DNA of 64,000 bases. Source: Azospirillum endophyticum. Lineage in GTDB: Bacteria > Pseudomonadota > Alphaproteobacteria > Azospirillales > Azospirillaceae. The position numbers were made by a program, and so were the translations under genes. The notes under the pieces are model-generated. The model saw only the letters and a list, made by a program, of their open reading frames with translations. It made no database searches and had not been told where the DNA came from. Where the stretch lies: positions 32,360 through 96,359 of the forward strand of contig NZ_JAENHM010000035.1 in the NCBI RefSeq assembly GCF_016595245.1. Reading direction: 5' to 3'. Shown in pieces: positions 1 to 9,662 of the stretch (position 1 is the stretch's first letter; every line of letters starts with the position of its first letter).

Positions 1-2016
<2,016 letters not shown>

Positions 2017-2024
<8 letters not shown>

Positions 2025-2832
2025 TCGTCCCTCCGGCATTCCGAAGCGCCGCCTGGGCCGGAAGCCAGTCCAGCGCCGGGCGCAGCCGCACCATGTCGCC
2101 GATCACGATGATGGCGGGCGGCTCCAGCCCGCTCGCCGCCAGATCGGCGACGCAGGTGCCGAGGCTGGTGACGAGGCTCTTCTGGTTGGCGGTCGTCGCC
2201 TCCGTCACCACGCCGACGGGGGTGTCGGCGGACAGGCCGCCGGCCATCAGCTCCGCCACGATGGTCGGCAGCGCCTTCCAGCCCATATAGAGGATCAGCG
2301 GCACCTTGGTGGCGGCCAGCGCTCGCCAGTCCGGTCCGCCGCCCAGCGAATGGCCGGTCGCCAGGATCACCGCCTGGTTGGTGTCGCGGTGGGTCGCCGG
2401 GATGCCGGCATAGGCCGGGCCGGCGATGCCCGACGTGATGCCGGGGACGATGCGGAAGGGGATGCCCTCGGCGGCCAGCGCCTGCGCCTCCTCGCCGCCG
2501 CGGCCGAAGACGAAGGGGTCGCCGCCCTTCAGGCGAAGCACCCGGTGCCCCTCCTTCGCCAGTTCGATCAGGCGGCTGGTGATGTCGTCCTGGTGGGCGG
2601 AGGGGCGGCCGCCGCGCTTTCCGGCGAACTCCAGCCTTGCCGACGGGCCGGCGAGCGCCATGATCCGTTCGCCGACCAGCGCGTCATGGACGATGACGTC
2701 GGCTTGCCTTAGACCTTGCAGGGCCAGCAGGGTCAGCAGGCCGGGATCGCCGGGGCCGGAGCCGGCAAGCCAGACGCTGCCGGGCGCGAAGGGGACCAGG
2801 ACGCTTTCGGGAATGGACGACTCAAACGACAT
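2017..2832 (-). CDS. cobA: uroporphyrinogen-III C-methyltransferase (SUMT)
   Basis: SUMT transfers two methyl groups from S-adenosylmethionine to uroporphyrinogen III, giving precorrin-2, the branch point to cobalamin and siroheme. The fold is shown by VWLAGSGPGDPGLLTL near the N-terminus, LKGGDPFVFGRGGEE in the middle, and VPGITSGIAGPAYAGIP. It is about 271 residues with no CysG-like oxidase/chelatase domain, so it is the single-domain form. The reading frame continues upstream without homology; the ATG at 2832 fits family length. That start lies inside the 5' end of divergent cbiD, giving 20 bases of head-to-head overlap. Confidence 0.92.
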
Positions 2833-4006
2833 GAACGCGGACTCGGGCTCGGAGAAGACGGAAAGCGGTGCGGAGCATGCTACACCCTTGCGCCGCGGCT
2901 GGACGACGGGAACCTGCGCCACCGCCGCGGCGCGGGCGGCGGCAGAGGCTTTGTTCGGCAAGGAGTTTCCCGACCCGGTGACCGTGACCCTGCCCGGCGG
3001 CCAGACCCCGGCCTTCGCCCTGGCGGTGACCGGGCGGGGCGAGGGGGCGGACGGTTCCTGGGCCATGGCCGGCGTGGTCAAGGATGCCGGCGACGATCCC
3101 GACGTGACCCATGGCGCGCTGGTGCGGGCGCGGGTCTGGCGCGGCGCGGCCGGCAGCGGCGTGTGTTTCCGCGCCGGTCCCGGCGTCGGCACCGTGACCC
3201 TGCCCGGCCTGCCGCTGGCCGTCGGCGAGCCGGCCATCAACCCGGTGCCGCGCAGCATGATCGCGCAGGCGGTGGGGGAGGCGGCGGCAGCGGCCGGGCA
3301 GCCGGGCGATCTGGTGGTCGAGGTCGGGGTGGAGAATGGCGAGCAGCTTGCCCGCCGCACCATGAACGGCCGGCTGGGCATCCTCGGCGGGCTGTCGATC
3401 CTGGGGACGACGGGGATCGTCGTGCCCTATTCCTGCGCGGCCTGGATCGCGTCGATCCAGCGCGGCATCGACGTGGCGCGCGCCGCCGGGCTGACCCATG
3501 CCGCGGCCTGCACCGGCGACCTGTCGGAAAAGGCGGTGGTGGCGCGCTACGGCTTGTCGGAGCAGGCGCTGATCGACATGGGCGATTTCGTCGGCGGCAC
3601 GCTGAAGTACCTGCGCCGACACCCGATCCCGCGCCTGACCCTGTGCGGCGGCTTCGCCAAGTTCGGCAAGCTGGCGCGCGGGCTGATGGATCTGCACAGC
3701 AAGCGCAACGGCGTGGACTTCGACTGGCTGGCCGAACGGTTGGCGGATCTCGGGGCCGGTCCGGAGCTCGTCGTCGGGGCGCGCGGCGCCAATACCGCGG
3801 CGCAGGTGCTGGGCATGGCGGACGCCGCCGGCTTGGCCCTGGCCGACCATGTCGCCGAACTGGCCCGCCGCGCCGCGCAGGACGTGCTGGAGGACGCGCC
3901 GGTCGCGGTCGAGGTGCTGGTCACCGACCGGCAGGGACGGATCGTGGGGAGCGCTCCCTCTCCCGCTCTCGTGAACCCTCTCCCCCCCGGGGAGAGGGCA
4001 GGGTGA
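2813..4006 (+). CDS. cbiD: CbiD, precorrin-5 C1-methyltransferase
   Basis: CbiD methylates C-1 of the ring-contracted corrin intermediate. It was characterised in the anaerobic pathway, but it also occurs in aerobic clusters that lack cobF, as here. The family signature RGWTTGTCATAAARAA is at about residues 28-43, and GGFAKFGKLARG and GANTAAQVLG lie further along. Candidate starts are the ATGs at 2813 and 2831, both before the signature; the first overlaps the start of divergent cobA. The last 10 or so residues (NPLPPGERAG) are encoded by a dispersed palindromic repeat. It is the only plus-strand gene between the cobA and cobM units. Confidence 0.9.
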   Translation: MDDSNDMNADSGSEKTESGAEHATPLRRGWTTGTCATAAARAAAEALFGKEFPDPVTVTLPGGQTPAFALAVTGRGEGADGSWAMAGVVKDAGDDPDVTHGALVRARVWRGAAGSGVCFRAGPGVGTVTLPGLPLAVGEPAINPVPRSMIAQAVGEAAAAAGQPGDLVVEVGVENGEQLARRTMNGRLGILGGLSILGTTGIVVPYSCAAWIASIQRGIDVARAAGLTHAAACTGDLSEKAVVARYGLSEQALIDMGDFVGGTLKYLRRHPIPRLTLCGGFAKFGKLARGLMDLHSKRNGVDFDWLAERLADLGAGPELVVGARGANTAAQVLGMADAAGLALADHVAELARRAAQDVLEDAPVAVEVLVTDRQGRIVGSAPSPALVNPLPPGERAG

Positions 4007-4080
4007 GGGGGATGCGCGGCGAGGAGCGTCCGGCAAACGGATCCCCCTCACCCAACCCTCTCCCCGGGGGGGAGAGGGCC
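3976..4080. repeat. C/G-rich inverted repeat, copy 2
   Basis: About 105 bases with a CCCTCTCCCCCCCGGGGAGA-type palindrome at the left and a matching C-rich arm, CCCCCTCACCC then CCCTCTCCCC, at the right. The two arms are roughly reverse complements around a 45-base spacer. It lies between the convergent genes cbiD and cobM and forms the cbiD 3' end. The long hairpin could act as a bidirectional transcription terminator, although it has no T-tract. Confidence 0.85.
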
Positions 4081-4104
4081 TTTTCGCATGTGGGACGTAC
4101 AGCC

Positions 4105-4866
4105 TCACTCCTCCAGCCCCCGGTAGCGCCGCACATGGCTGCCGTCGTAGAGCGCGCTGCAACGGAACTCCTCATGGCCCAGTGCCGGGCCGACCAGGAT
4201 CAGCGCGGTGCGCTCCATCGGTGAAGCCGCCACCTGGGCCGCGATGTCGGCCAGCGTGCCGCGCAGCACCCGTTCGTCCGGCCAAGTGGCGCGGTAGACC
4301 ACCGCGGCCGGGCAGTCGGCGCCGTAGAGCGGAGTCAGACGCTCCACCACCCGGTCGATGACGTGGATCGACAGGTGGACCGCCAGCGTCGCCCCCGAGG
4401 CACCCAACACTTCCAGCGTCTCGTTCGCCGGCATCGCCGAGGCGCGGCCTTCGGTGCGGGTCAGGATCAGCGTCTGGCTGACCTCCGGCAGGGTCAGCTC
4501 CCGCCCCAGGGCGGCCGACGCCGCGGCGAAGGCCGGCACGCCGGGGGTGATGGTATAGGGAATGCCGAGGTCCCGCAACGCGCGGGTCTGCTCGCCGAGC
4601 GCGCTGTAGACCGACAGGTCGCCGGAATGCAGCCGGGCGACGTCCTGGCCGGCGGCGTGGGCCGCCTGGAACTCGGCGACGATCTCCTCCAGCGTCAGCG
4701 GGGCGGTGTCGACGATGCGCGCCCCGGCCGGCGCGTGGGCGACGATCTCCGTCGGGACCAGCGAGCCGGCATAGAGGCAGACCGGGCAGCGCGCGATCAG
4801 GTCGCGGCCACGCAGCGTCAGCAGGTCTGGAGCGCCCGGTCCGGCACCGATGAAATGGACGGTCAT
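4105..4866 (-). CDS. cobM: precorrin-4 C11-methyltransferase
   Basis: CobM adds the methyl group at C-11 of precorrin-4 from S-adenosylmethionine to form precorrin-5. The 253-residue protein begins with [20 protein letters not shown], the classic corrin methyltransferase N-terminus. It continues with [25 protein letters not shown] and [16 protein letters not shown], which match the CobM/CbiF group. Its ATG overlaps the cobE stop by 4 bases, so it is the last gene of a cobL-cobE-cobM unit. The stop falls just beyond a palindromic repeat. Confidence 0.94.
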   Translation of the reverse strand: MTVHFIGAGPGAPDLLTLRGRDLIARCPVCLYAGSLVPTEIVAHAPAGARIVDTAPLTLEEIVAEFQAAHAAGQDVARLHSGDLSVYSALGEQTRALRDLGIPYTITPGVPAFAAASAALGRELTLPEVSQTLILTRTEGRASAMPANETLEVLGASGATLAVHLSIHVIDRVVERLTPLYGADCPAAVVYRATWPDERVLRGTLADIAAQVAASPMERTALILVGPALGHEEFRCSALYDGSHVRRYRGLEE

Positions 4867-5306
4867 GAACGGGTCTCCAGAAGAGCGACGGCAGGCAAGG
4901 CGAGCGCCACGGTGGCGCGGGGGGTGGAGCGGCGCGGCAGCAGCAGGCGCGATCCCGGTCCGGCGGCAACCAGCGCCGCGGCCTCCGCGACCGACGCCAG
5001 CCCGACCGCGGCCAGCACGGTGGCGGAGCGGGTGTGGGCGCGGTCCTGCGCCGCCAGCATCGCGTCCTCTTCGATGAAGCGCAGCGGCAAGCCGAGCGCA
5101 CGGGCGGCCTCCGCCAAGCCGGCCTCGTCGGCCTTCATCCCCGGAGCGGCAAGCGTTGCCAGCTGGCGCGCGGCGTCGGGCAGGACCGCTTCGTCAAAGG
5201 CGACGGCGACCAGATTGGCGATCTCCTCCCAGCCGCAGCCGCGGCGGCAGCCCAACCCGACGAAGACCGGGCCGAACAGCAGGGTGTCGGGCGTCAGGCG
5301 GTCCAT
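4863..5306 (-). CDS. cobE: CobE / CbiG C-terminal-domain protein
   Basis: This protein of 147 residues corresponds to the C-terminal domain of CbiG. It has the signature [15 protein letters not shown] near residue 15, then [11 protein letters not shown] and [15 protein letters not shown]. In the anaerobic pathway CbiG opens the delta-lactone of cobalt-precorrin-5A. The stand-alone CobE form occurs in aerobic clusters, where its exact role is not settled. It overlaps cobL by 13 bases and cobM by 4, pointing to translational coupling. The N-terminal CbiG domain is absent. Confidence 0.87.
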   Translation of the reverse strand: MDRLTPDTLLFGPVFVGLGCRRGCGWEEIANLVAVAFDEAVLPDAARQLATLAAPGMKADEAGLAEAARALGLPLRFIEEDAMLAAQDRAHTRSATVLAAVGLASVAEAAALVAAGPGSRLLLPRRSTPRATVALALPAVALLETRS

Positions 5307-6556
5307 GCGCCCTCCGCCCCAGGGCTTTCGCCATACGGTTTCTCCACGCGCCACAGCGTGACCGGCATCGCCGCGCGCCAGCCGCGGAAGCCGCCGACCG
5401 CCGAGGCGCGGGCCACCGAAATCTGGGTCAGCTCGCCGCCCAGCCGTTTGTGGGCGTCGATCAGCACCGCCTCGCTTTCCAGCGTCACCGCGTTGGCTGC
5501 CAGCCGTCCGCCGGGGGACAGGGCATCCCAGCAGGCCGCCAGGACCCCGTCCGCGGTAAGCCCGCCGCCGATGAAGATGGCGTCCGGCCGCTCCAGACCC
5601 TCCAGCGCCGCCGGGGCCTTGCCGCGCGCCAGGGTCAGGCCGGGCACGCCGAAGGCGGAGGCGTTGGCGAGGACGCGGGCGATGCGCTCCGGATGGTGCT
5701 CGACGGCGATGGCGCGGTTGGCGGGATCGCGCAGCATCCATTCGATGCCGATGGAGCCCGAGCCGGCGCCGACATCCCACAGCAGTTCCCCCCGGCGCGG
5801 CGCCAGGAAGGACAGGGTGACGGCGCGCACCTCGCGTTTGGTGATCTGGCCGTCATGGTCGAACCAGTCGTCGGGCAGGCCGGGCGCCAGCGGCAGGATT
5901 CGGACGCCGGGGGCGGCGACGCAGTCGAGGGCGATGGTGTTGAGGTCGGCGACCCGCTCCGTATTCCAGGCATCGGCGGTGGCCTCCAGACGGGCCTCGC
6001 GCGGGCCGCCCATCGCCTCCAGCACCGTCAGGCGCGCGGCGCCGAAGCCGCGAGCGCGCAGCAGGGCGGCAAGCTTGGCGGGAGTCGTTCCGTCCCAGGA
6101 AAGAAGCAACAGCTTGGCATTCGGTTGCAGATGCGGAACGACCTGTTCCAGCGGGCGGCCGTGAAGTGTCAGGCAGCGGCAGTCTTGCAAGGGCCATCCC
6201 AGCCGGGATGCCGCGAGGCTGAAGGCGGAAGCGGCCGGAATGACCATCGTTTCCGCAGCCGGAACGAGCCGCGACAGTGTGGCGCCCACCCCGTACCAGG
6301 ATGGATCGCCGCTCGCCAGCACGCAGACCGGCCGGCCGCGGCGGGCGAGCAGGGCGGGGAAGGCGTCGGTCATCGGCGACGGCCAGGGCAGCCGTTCCTG
6401 GCCCGCAACGACCGGCACGAAATCCAGATGGCGGGTGCCGCCGTAGAGGATCGAAGCGCTTTCGACCGCCGCGCGAGCGGCGGGCGGCAAACCGTCCCAG
6501 CCATCCTCGCCGATGCCGACGATGGTGAGCCAGCGGGGCGTTCCCATGCTATCCAT
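5294..6556 (-). CDS. cobL: precorrin-6Y C5,15-methyltransferase (decarboxylating)
   Basis: CobL methylates C-5 and C-15 and decarboxylates the acetate side chain at C-12, giving precorrin-8X. It is a fusion of a CbiE-like N-terminal domain (about residues 1-205, with LTIVGIGEDGWDGL and VLASGDPSWYGVGATL) and a CbiT-like C-terminal domain (about 235-420, with the SAM-binding LLWDVGAGSGSIGIEWM). The length of about 420 residues matches the family. The ATG at 6556 is taken as start; one three codons later is equally possible, and the frame further upstream runs antisense to cobK. It is the first gene of cobL-cobE-cobM, divergent from cobK with 46 bases between starts. Confidence 0.93.
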   Translation of the reverse strand: MDSMGTPRWLTIVGIGEDGWDGLPPAARAAVESASILYGGTRHLDFVPVVAGQERLPWPSPMTDAFPALLARRGRPVCVLASGDPSWYGVGATLSRLVPAAETMVIPAASAFSLAASRLGWPLQDCRCLTLHGRPLEQVVPHLQPNAKLLLLSWDGTTPAKLAALLRARGFGAARLTVLEAMGGPREARLEATADAWNTERVADLNTIALDCVAAPGVRILPLAPGLPDDWFDHDGQITKREVRAVTLSFLAPRRGELLWDVGAGSGSIGIEWMLRDPANRAIAVEHHPERIARVLANASAFGVPGLTLARGKAPAALEGLERPDAIFIGGGLTADGVLAACWDALSPGGRLAANAVTLESEAVLIDAHKRLGGELTQISVARASAVGGFRGWRAAMPVTLWRVEKPYGESPGAEGAWTA

Positions 6557-6602
6557 GGCGCCGATCCTGACGGGTGGGGAGGGGGAATTGGTCAAGGCGC
6601 TG

Positions 6603-7343
6603 ATGGTCAAAGTACTGATCCTGGGCGGCACGACGGAGGCGACGGCGCTGGCGAGGCGGCTGGCCGGCCATTCGCGTATCGACGCCCGGGTGTCGTTGGC
6701 CGGCCGCACCAGGAACCCGGTTCTGCCGCCGCTGCCGACCCGCATCGGTGGCTTCGGCGGGGTCGAGGGTTTGGCCGGCTACCTGCATGCCGAGGGCATC
6801 GACGCGGTGATCGACGCGACCCATCCCTTCGCGGCTCGGATCTCCGCCAATGCCGCCGCGGCCTGCGCACGGGTCGGCGTGCCGCTGCGCCTGCTGACCC
6901 GGCCGGCCTGGGTGGCGGGGCCGGGCGACCGCTGGATCGGCGTGCCGGACATGGATGCTGCGGCGCTGGCCCTGCGCGACCTGGACGACACCGTGTTCCT
7001 GACCATCGGCCGGCAGGAGGTCGAGGCCTTCGAGGCGGTGCCGGACAAGCGCTACCTGATCCGCGCCGTCGATCCGCCGGAGCCGATGCCGGCTCTGCCG
7101 CGCATGACCCTGATCCTCGACCGCGGGCCGTTCACCGTCGAGGGAGAGCTGGCGCTGATGCGCGGGCAGGGGGTGGAGGTGGTCGTCAGCAAGAACAGCG
7201 GTGGACGGGCGACCGACGCGAAGCTGGAGGCTGCGCGGGAACTGGGCTTGCCGGTGGTGATGGTGGAGCGGCCGGCCGGCAACGGCGTGGCGGAACTGCA
7301 CGGCGTGGACGGGGCGGTGGGATGGCTGGAGGGGGTGGGCTGA
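6603..7343 (+). CDS. cobK: precorrin-6A reductase
   Basis: CobK uses NADPH to reduce precorrin-6A to precorrin-6B, the substrate of CobL. The protein is 246 residues and starts with the nucleotide-binding VLILGGTTEATALARRL. The family motifs VIDATHPFAARISANA (near residue 72), TIGRQEVEAF and VVSKNSGGRATDAKLEAA are all present. The ATG at 6603 is preferred because the family begins almost directly with the glycine loop. It is divergent from cobL, its neighbour in the pathway, and convergent with cobJ across a palindromic repeat. Confidence 0.93.
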   Translation: MVKVLILGGTTEATALARRLAGHSRIDARVSLAGRTRNPVLPPLPTRIGGFGGVEGLAGYLHAEGIDAVIDATHPFAARISANAAAACARVGVPLRLLTRPAWVAGPGDRWIGVPDMDAAALALRDLDDTVFLTIGRQEVEAFEAVPDKRYLIRAVDPPEPMPALPRMTLILDRGPFTVEGELALMRGQGVEVVVSKNSGGRATDAKLEAARELGLPVVMVERPAGNGVAELHGVDGAVGWLEGVG

Positions 7344-7361
7344 CTTTCCCCCCAACTGATT

Positions 7362-7475
7362 CCCCCTCTCCCCCCCGGGGAGAGGGTCGGGGTGAGGGGG
7401 ATGCACTGCGTGGCTATCCCGAAGATCCCGCCGCGCGACCCCCTCACCCAGCCCTCTCCCCGGGGGGGAGAGGGT
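7362..7475. repeat. C/G-rich inverted repeat, copy 3
   Basis: About 114 bases between the convergent genes cobK and cobJ. Both ends contain the CCCTCTCC/GGAGAGGG palindrome, and the inner flanks read GGGTGAGGGGG and CCCCCTCACCC, so the element can fold into one long hairpin with subsidiary stems. It is the same family as the copies at 4.0 and 10.2 kb. Confidence 0.85.
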
Positions 7476-7531
7476 TGCTCGCGGTGGGTTGGTCGCGGGC
7501 ATCCCAGCCAGCACTGCCGTCTCACCCATCC

Positions 7532-8290
7532 TCACCCCCGGTAATGCCGAGGCGTGTAGACCCAGCGCCCACCGTCGGCCTTGGGCACGAACCGCGTGTG
7601 CGAGGCGCCGATGATCACCAGCGTGCGCATGTCGGCCTGCTCCGCCCGCACCTCGCCCAGCGTGGTGACGGTCAGGTCCTCGTCCGGGCGGCCGACGGCG
7701 CGGCCCAGAACGATGGGCGTCTCGGGCGCGCGGATATCGCGCAGGGCGTCGAAGGCGGCCCCCAGCTGCCAGGGCCGGGCCTTGGAAATCGGGTTGTAGA
7801 GCGCGATGACGAAATCCGCCTCCGCCGCCAGACGCAGGCGCTTCAGCACCACCTCCCAAGGCTTGAGGTTGTCGGACAGCGAGATGGCGCAGAAATCGTG
7901 CCCCAGCGGTGCCCCGGCCCGCGCGGCGGCGGCCTGCATGGCGGAGACGCCGGGATCGACCGACAGCGGCACCGCATGCCAAGCGTCGGGCGCATCCTGA
8001 TCGTCCAGCGCCTCGAAGAGGGCGGCGGCCATGGCGAAGATGCCGGGATCGCCGCCCGACACCACCGCGACCCGCCGGCCCTGCGCCGCCAGATCGAGCG
8101 CGAAGCGGGCGCGGTCCAGCTCCACCCGGTTGTCGGAGGCGTGGCGCACCTGATCTCCCGGCGGCACGCGCTCGACATAGGGGAAATAGCCGACGAGGTC
8201 GGTCGCCTCGGCCAGATCGCGCCGTGCCTCCGGCGTCAGCCAGTCCTCGGGGCCGGGGCCAAGGCCCACGACTTTCAACCAGCCGCTCAT
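7532..8290 (-). CDS. cobJ: precorrin-3B C17-methyltransferase
   Basis: CobJ methylates C-17 of precorrin-3B and drives the ring contraction that makes precorrin-4. The protein is 252 residues, with MSGWLKVVGLGPGPEDWLTP at the start, VAVVSGGDPGIFAMAAALFE near residue 75, and FVIALYNPISKARP near residue 160, all typical of CobJ/CbiH. The ATG overlaps the cobI stop by 4 bases (ATGA). It is the last gene of the long riboswitch-led operon and ends just before a palindromic repeat. Confidence 0.95.
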   Translation of the reverse strand: MSGWLKVVGLGPGPEDWLTPEARRDLAEATDLVGYFPYVERVPPGDQVRHASDNRVELDRARFALDLAAQGRRVAVVSGGDPGIFAMAAALFEALDDQDAPDAWHAVPLSVDPGVSAMQAAAARAGAPLGHDFCAISLSDNLKPWEVVLKRLRLAAEADFVIALYNPISKARPWQLGAAFDALRDIRAPETPIVLGRAVGRPDEDLTVTTLGEVRAEQADMRTLVIIGASHTRFVPKADGGRWVYTPRHYRG

Positions 8291-9027
8291 CCCCGCTTGC
8301 CCTCGCCCGGAATGACGATCTGGGAGAAGTAGGGGGCGACGTCCGGCGCCTCCAGGAAGGGCATGAAGCGCTGTTCGTCCATGCTGGCGCGCTCGACATA
8401 CCAGGCGCGCTCGGCCAGCCCGGCGGCGGCGATGGCACGGCGGACCTTGGGCAGATTCTGGCCCAGCTTCATCACCACGCAGGCATCCGCCGAGGTCAGC
8501 GCGCGGACCAGCGCCGCCTCGTCCAGCGTGCCGGGGATCACCGACAGCACGTCGTCGCGCAGCATCAGCGGGCGCGGCAGCAGGGAGGCGCTGCACACCA
8601 TGCTGGTGACGCCGGGGACCACTTCCGCCCTGAAGCGGCCGGACAGCCGCAGGAACAGGTGCATGAAGGAGCCGTAGAAGAACGGGTCCCCCTCGTTGAG
8701 TGCCGCCACCGAGCGGCCGGCGGCGAGATGGGCGGCGATGCGTTCGGCGGAGTCGTCGAAGAAGGCCTCGATCTGCCGGCCATAGTCCGGGTGGGTCGGC
8801 GGCAGTTCCACCGTCACCGGATAGACCATCGGCAGCTCGAGCTGGGTCGCCGAGATGGCCTGGTCGGCGATGCGGCGGGCCTGGCCCCGGGTGCCGCGCT
8901 TGCAGAAATAGGCGACGACCGGGCAGGCGCCGATGGTGCGCACCGCCTTCAGCGTCATCAGCTCCGGGTCGCCGGGGCCGACGCCGACGCCGAACAGGGT
9001 GCCGGGGGGGAGGCTGTCGCCGCTCAT
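8287..9027 (-). CDS. cobI: precorrin-2 C20-methyltransferase
   Basis: CobI adds the C-20 methyl group to precorrin-2, giving precorrin-3A, the substrate of CobG. The 246-residue protein contains LFGVGVGPGDPELMTLKAVR, VAALNEGDPFFYGSFMHLFL and VVPGVTSMVCSASLLPRPLM, which match CobI/CbiL. Its start overlaps the cobH stop by 4 bases and its stop overlaps the cobJ start by 4, so cobH, cobI and cobJ are probably translationally coupled. Confidence 0.95.
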   Translation of the reverse strand: MSGDSLPPGTLFGVGVGPGDPELMTLKAVRTIGACPVVAYFCKRGTRGQARRIADQAISATQLELPMVYPVTVELPPTHPDYGRQIEAFFDDSAERIAAHLAAGRSVAALNEGDPFFYGSFMHLFLRLSGRFRAEVVPGVTSMVCSASLLPRPLMLRDDVLSVIPGTLDEAALVRALTSADACVVMKLGQNLPKVRRAIAAAGLAERAWYVERASMDEQRFMPFLEAPDVAPYFSQIVIPGEGKRG

Positions 9028-9662
9028 TCGACGTCGCTCGCCAGCGCGTTGACGGCGGCGGCGGCCATGGCGCTGCCGCCGCGCCGGCCGCGGATCGCCA
9101 GATAGGGCACGTCGAAGGGGTTCTCGGCCAGCGCCTGCTTGCTTTCCATCGCGCCGACGAAGCCGACCGGAAAACCGAGGATCGCCGCCGGCTTCGGCGC
9201 GCCGGCCGCCAGCAGCTCCAGCAGGTAGAACAGCGCGGTCGGCGCGTTGCCGATGGCGACCACCGACCCGCCCAGCCGCTCGCTCCACAGATCGAGGGCC
9301 GCGGCGGACCGGGTGTTGCCGATCTGTTTCGCCAGATCGGGCACCGAAGCGTCGCGCAGGGTGCAGACCACCGCGTTGTCGGCCGGCAGCCGGGTGCGGG
9401 TCACGCCATGGGCGACCATCTCGCTGTCGCAGAGGATCGGGGCGCCGGCCCGCAGGGCCGTACGGGCGGCGACGGCGACATCGGTGGAGAACAGCAGGTC
9501 TTGGGCCGCATCGACCATACCGCAGGCGTGGATGACGCGCACCGCCACCGGCTTCAGGTCGTCGGGGATGGCGGACAGGTCGGCTTCCGCCCGGATGGTG
9601 GCGAAGGACTGGCGGTAGATGGCCGCTCCGTCGCGGATATAGTCGTAGAGCGGCTCAGGCAC
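9024..9662 (-). CDS. cobH: precorrin-8X methylmutase
   Basis: CobH moves the methyl group from C-11 to C-12 to form hydrogenobyrinic acid. The 212-residue sequence has the catalytic-histidine motif RVIHACGMVDAAQDL (His45, corresponding to His43 of the Pseudomonas denitrificans enzyme). GFPVGFVGAMESKQAL and RGRRGGSAMAAAAVNAL near the end are also typical. It overlaps the 3' end of cobG by 8 bases and the start of cobI by 4. Confidence 0.95.
   Translation of the reverse strand: MPEPLYDYIRDGAAIYRQSFATIRAEADLSAIPDDLKPVAVRVIHACGMVDAAQDLLFSTDVAVAARTALRAGAPILCDSEMVAHGVTRTRLPADNAVVCTLRDASVPDLAKQIGNTRSAAALDLWSERLGGSVVAIGNAPTALFYLLELLAAGAPKPAAILGFPVGFVGAMESKQALAENPFDVPYLAIRGRRGGSAMAAAAVNALASDVE

Noticed and set aside
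5156..8332. A 1058-codon plus-strand frame across cobL, cobK and cobJ
   Set aside because: It passes through three well-supported genes in other frames and a palindromic repeat, and shows no protein family.
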